DNA of 5,975 nt, from the NCBI GenBank assembly GCA_045546315.1, contig JAZQCN010000025.1, positions 1 to 5,975 on the forward strand, given 5' to 3'. The stretch comes from RGIG2041 sp045546315. GTDB taxonomy: Bacteria > Bacillota > Clostridia > UBA1381 > UMGS1253. The notes under the pieces are model-generated. The model saw nothing but the letters and a program-made list of their open reading frames with translations, did not search any database and was not told where the DNA came from. Every line of letters begins with the position of its first letter. Positions within the stretch are counted from its first letter, which is position 1. A program made the position numbers and the translations under genes. Positions 5,401 through 5,975 of the stretch are shown piece by piece.

Positions 5401-5975
5401 TTGGAAATGAACGGCGATAAGATGCTCGTGCGCATCACGCAGGGACCGGCAGCTGCAAAGCTGGGTATTATGCCTGCACAGCCGCTCCCGACTTCTCCGG
5501 ACCCGGATGTACAGCCGGATATTGAAGAGCATAAGCTGTTTATCCATGTTGAAAATCAGCAAAACCTGCAGCTGACGGTTGAGTTTGTACCGCTCAGTGA
5601 GGGAGAGGGCATTCCGGCACCGCAGCCGATTGTCGCACTGGATAAGTGGACAGTTTCGGATGCACCGGCTATGACAACGGAAAAGACGCTCGGCGATGTG
5701 GTTGCATTAAAGGTTGACAACCCGAATGCATATGCGAAGGGCGCTAAGACCTATGTAGATACTGCGAATTTAGAGATTCAGCCGATTGTACAAAACGGCA
5801 GAACGCTTGTTCCGGTGCGCTTTATTTCTGAAAAATTCGGCGCAACCGTCGGATGGGACGATGCAACACAGACTGTAACCGTTAAAGCGGATGCAAACTT
5901 GATTACGCTTCAAATCGGCTCTGCCGAGATGAATGTAAACGGTAACATCACAGTACTGGATGTGCCGGCGCAGAC
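2458..5975 (+). CDS. Secreted multidomain heparinase II/III-family polysaccharide lyase (3' partial)
   Basis: The frame is open for 1172 codons from ATG 2458 to the right edge without a stop. Residues 1-25 form a Sec signal peptide (KKK, then a hydrophobic stretch to LLPAVGMA, cleavage likely after Ala25 or Ala26). Two related beta-jelly-roll domains follow at 30-204 and 236-413, probably glycan binding. Residues about 450-770 resemble the alpha/alpha toroid of heparinase II/III-like lyases: HPRIFVTDWDAVRAKA (451-466), HLNLGFGIAYDWLY (556-569), SNWNNVCNG (609-617) and DGGYCEPLGYWDYG (655-668), the last two holding the candidate catalytic Asn612/613 and Tyr664/667. Residues about 795-1050 form the C-terminal sandwich (GHSHQNAGGF at 827-836, RWVHIYG at 844-850, ANNTIIANPQQ at 885-895). 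From about 1092 a copper-amine-oxidase-N-like (PF07833-type) domain begins (NGRTLVPVRFISEKFGA, then VGWDDATQTVTV) and runs off the window. The expected role is beta-elimination of a uronate-containing polysaccharide outside the cell; the substrate is unknown. Several usual metal-site residues appear replaced (see findings). Confidence 0.88.
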   Translation, partial: MKKKVLSILLACVMLVSLLPAVGMAAEERIVLFETDFESETAGANPTKSGFDNVVSTDVACFKVVDDEDNQALKAWHGDHENPEEKSRGPRMDINVSTKGLTNLRLEYDIKYSGGNTSFKVYFTGANSGKNAGTINAPYEFKKWTHIVIDMDVAAQKATVYADGDKATTATLKFLDEATVYMRIAATVELDGSWVMLDNIKLSTTDKGYSLNQGLSADDIAGEYNAADAVAESGDVVTILDVNFEDHEIGSLPQYKKDGGFTTGAVTDVACMRVEDDNGNKVIRCYQGDPVNYPETRSPRLERSVTKNGLKKMTIDYDVKSSLGETILNIDFYPTSGGKYLCRLKPPSEFKEWTHVKIRCDFETMKADIYVGGKKLTTKNIAWGDETSFMIRVSTACAIDGSYVMLDNFKITSPDLDLGGAVSVSGDKIYWDKLKIDPAMKTGMLEVMRMEHPRIFVTDWDAVRAKAESDEDYKHFKNNLLATANGVLNTEPTVYMRGSTGTINGPSTSSKDNMVTLAGAYQLTGDVRYKDRLYAELEAVGNWPDWGSDAFLCTAHLNLGFGIAYDWLYHEWTPEQRKNIEGWLMEMGLSQAVLSYEGVIAAGWATAASNWNNVCNGSNLIAALAVADTQPDAADYIFAKVAKSIPFMYEELTADGGYCEPLGYWDYGIRHLVKTMAALDSCLKPGETLPACLDFSTVTGLDNTGDFPIYYNGARYGFNYGDGESAFETTPILYYLATKFDKPQYAWYNTYMYKNNPMVSQYWGRNAMWSLLWYDKAHAESAGTNFPLDKFYNAEVVGGPKALSMRSSFTDDDALIVMAIAGDVEAGHSHQNAGGFILDWAGNRWVHIYGRNVPGHIGTPYEWDNYFLVAWEGGRFDYYHTRGEANNTIIANPQQNRADMNIDYVTKLDRYESGTSKAFGIMNLTDTNKDYLSAKRGFMLTDNRETLVIQDEITATKPSEYYWFANTKAEITIAPDGKSALLEMNGDKMLVRITQGPAAAKLGIMPAQPLPTSPDPDVQPDIEEHKLFIHVENQQNLQLTVEFVPLSEGEGIPAPQPIVALDKWTVSDAPAMTTEKTLGDVVALKVDNPNAYAKGAKTYVDTANLEIQPIVQNGRTLVPVRFISEKFGATVGWDDATQTVTVKADANLITLQIGSAEMNVNGNITVLDVPAQ
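2545..3696 (+). repeat. Tandem duplication of a jelly-roll domain within the lyase
   Basis: Residues 30-204 (2545-3069) and 236-413 (3163-3696) align along their whole length. Matching landmarks are FETDFE/LDVNFED at the first strand, STDVACFKVVDD/VTDVACMRVEDD, GLTNLRLEYDIK/GLKKMTIDYDVK, EFKKWTHI/EFKEWTHV, and ELDGSWVMLDNIKL/AIDGSYVMLDNFKI at the end. Similarity is still visible in DNA at the last motif (3028-3060 against 3655-3687, 5 mismatches in 33 by eye), but most of the rest has diverged, so the duplication is old. The fold resembles concanavalin/LamG-like carbohydrate-binding modules; the exact family is not certain. A linker of about 30 residues separates the copies. Confidence 0.75.

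Noticed and set aside
4504..5562. Long open frame (352 codons) on the minus strand inside the lyase gene
   Set aside because: It is antisense to a gene with clear domain homology, its translation is rich in Cys, Arg and His without any recognisable motif, and it has no plausible ribosome binding site; it arises from the codon bias of the + strand gene.
1..5975. CRISPR array, insertion sequence or phage feature
   Set aside because: No regularly spaced repeats, transposase motifs, terminal inverted repeats or integrase genes are visible; the window reads as a stable carbohydrate-use locus.

Overview
The window looks like a carbohydrate-use region from a gut- or anaerobe-type Bacillota (Clostridia-like) genome. 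This is inferred from several things: strong AGGAG-type ribosome binding sites, a Gram-positive signal peptide, A-rich intergenic DNA next to moderately GC-balanced genes, a Clostridia-style KDPG aldolase, and a copper-amine-oxidase-N-like (PF07833-type) domain of the kind seen on secreted Clostridia and Paenibacillus proteins. The species cannot be named from the sequence alone. All convincing genes are on the + strand.

Layout. (1) Bases 1-393 are the last 130 residues of a large, probably secreted protein: the end of a discoidin (F5/8 type C)-like carbohydrate-binding domain followed by a bacterial Ig-like (Big_2) domain, closed by a strong intrinsic terminator at 402-433. (2) Bases about 455-2106 are a compact two-gene operon with its own extended -10 promoter. 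It encodes a KDPG/KDPGal-type aldolase (491-1141) and a DgoK-family 2-keto-3-deoxy-sugar-acid kinase (1138-2073). The two genes are joined by a GTGA stop/start overlap, and a terminator stem that begins at the kinase stop codon ends the unit. (3) Bases 2107-2457 are a regulatory intergenic region. It holds a 14-bp direct repeat with an exact 21-bp period, two candidate tandem promoters and a hairpin between them. (4) From 2458 to the right edge is a large secreted protein, open at its 3' end (1172 codons visible). It has a signal peptide, two tandem jelly-roll domains, a heparinase II/III-like polysaccharide lyase core and the start of a C-terminal PF07833-type domain.

How it fits together (inference). 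The secreted lyase would cleave a uronate-containing polysaccharide outside the cell. The unsaturated uronates released are normally converted to 2-keto-3-deoxy acids, which the DgoK-type kinase would phosphorylate and the aldolase would split to pyruvate and glyceraldehyde 3-phosphate. The first gene looks like another secreted glycan-active protein of the same locus. The substrate is not readable from the sequence.

The most notable observations are the 21-bp-phased direct repeat just upstream of a promoter (an AraC-type operator geometry), and a lyase core whose toroid motifs are kept while three positions usually occupied by metal-site Asp/His residues in the C-terminal sandwich appear substituted.
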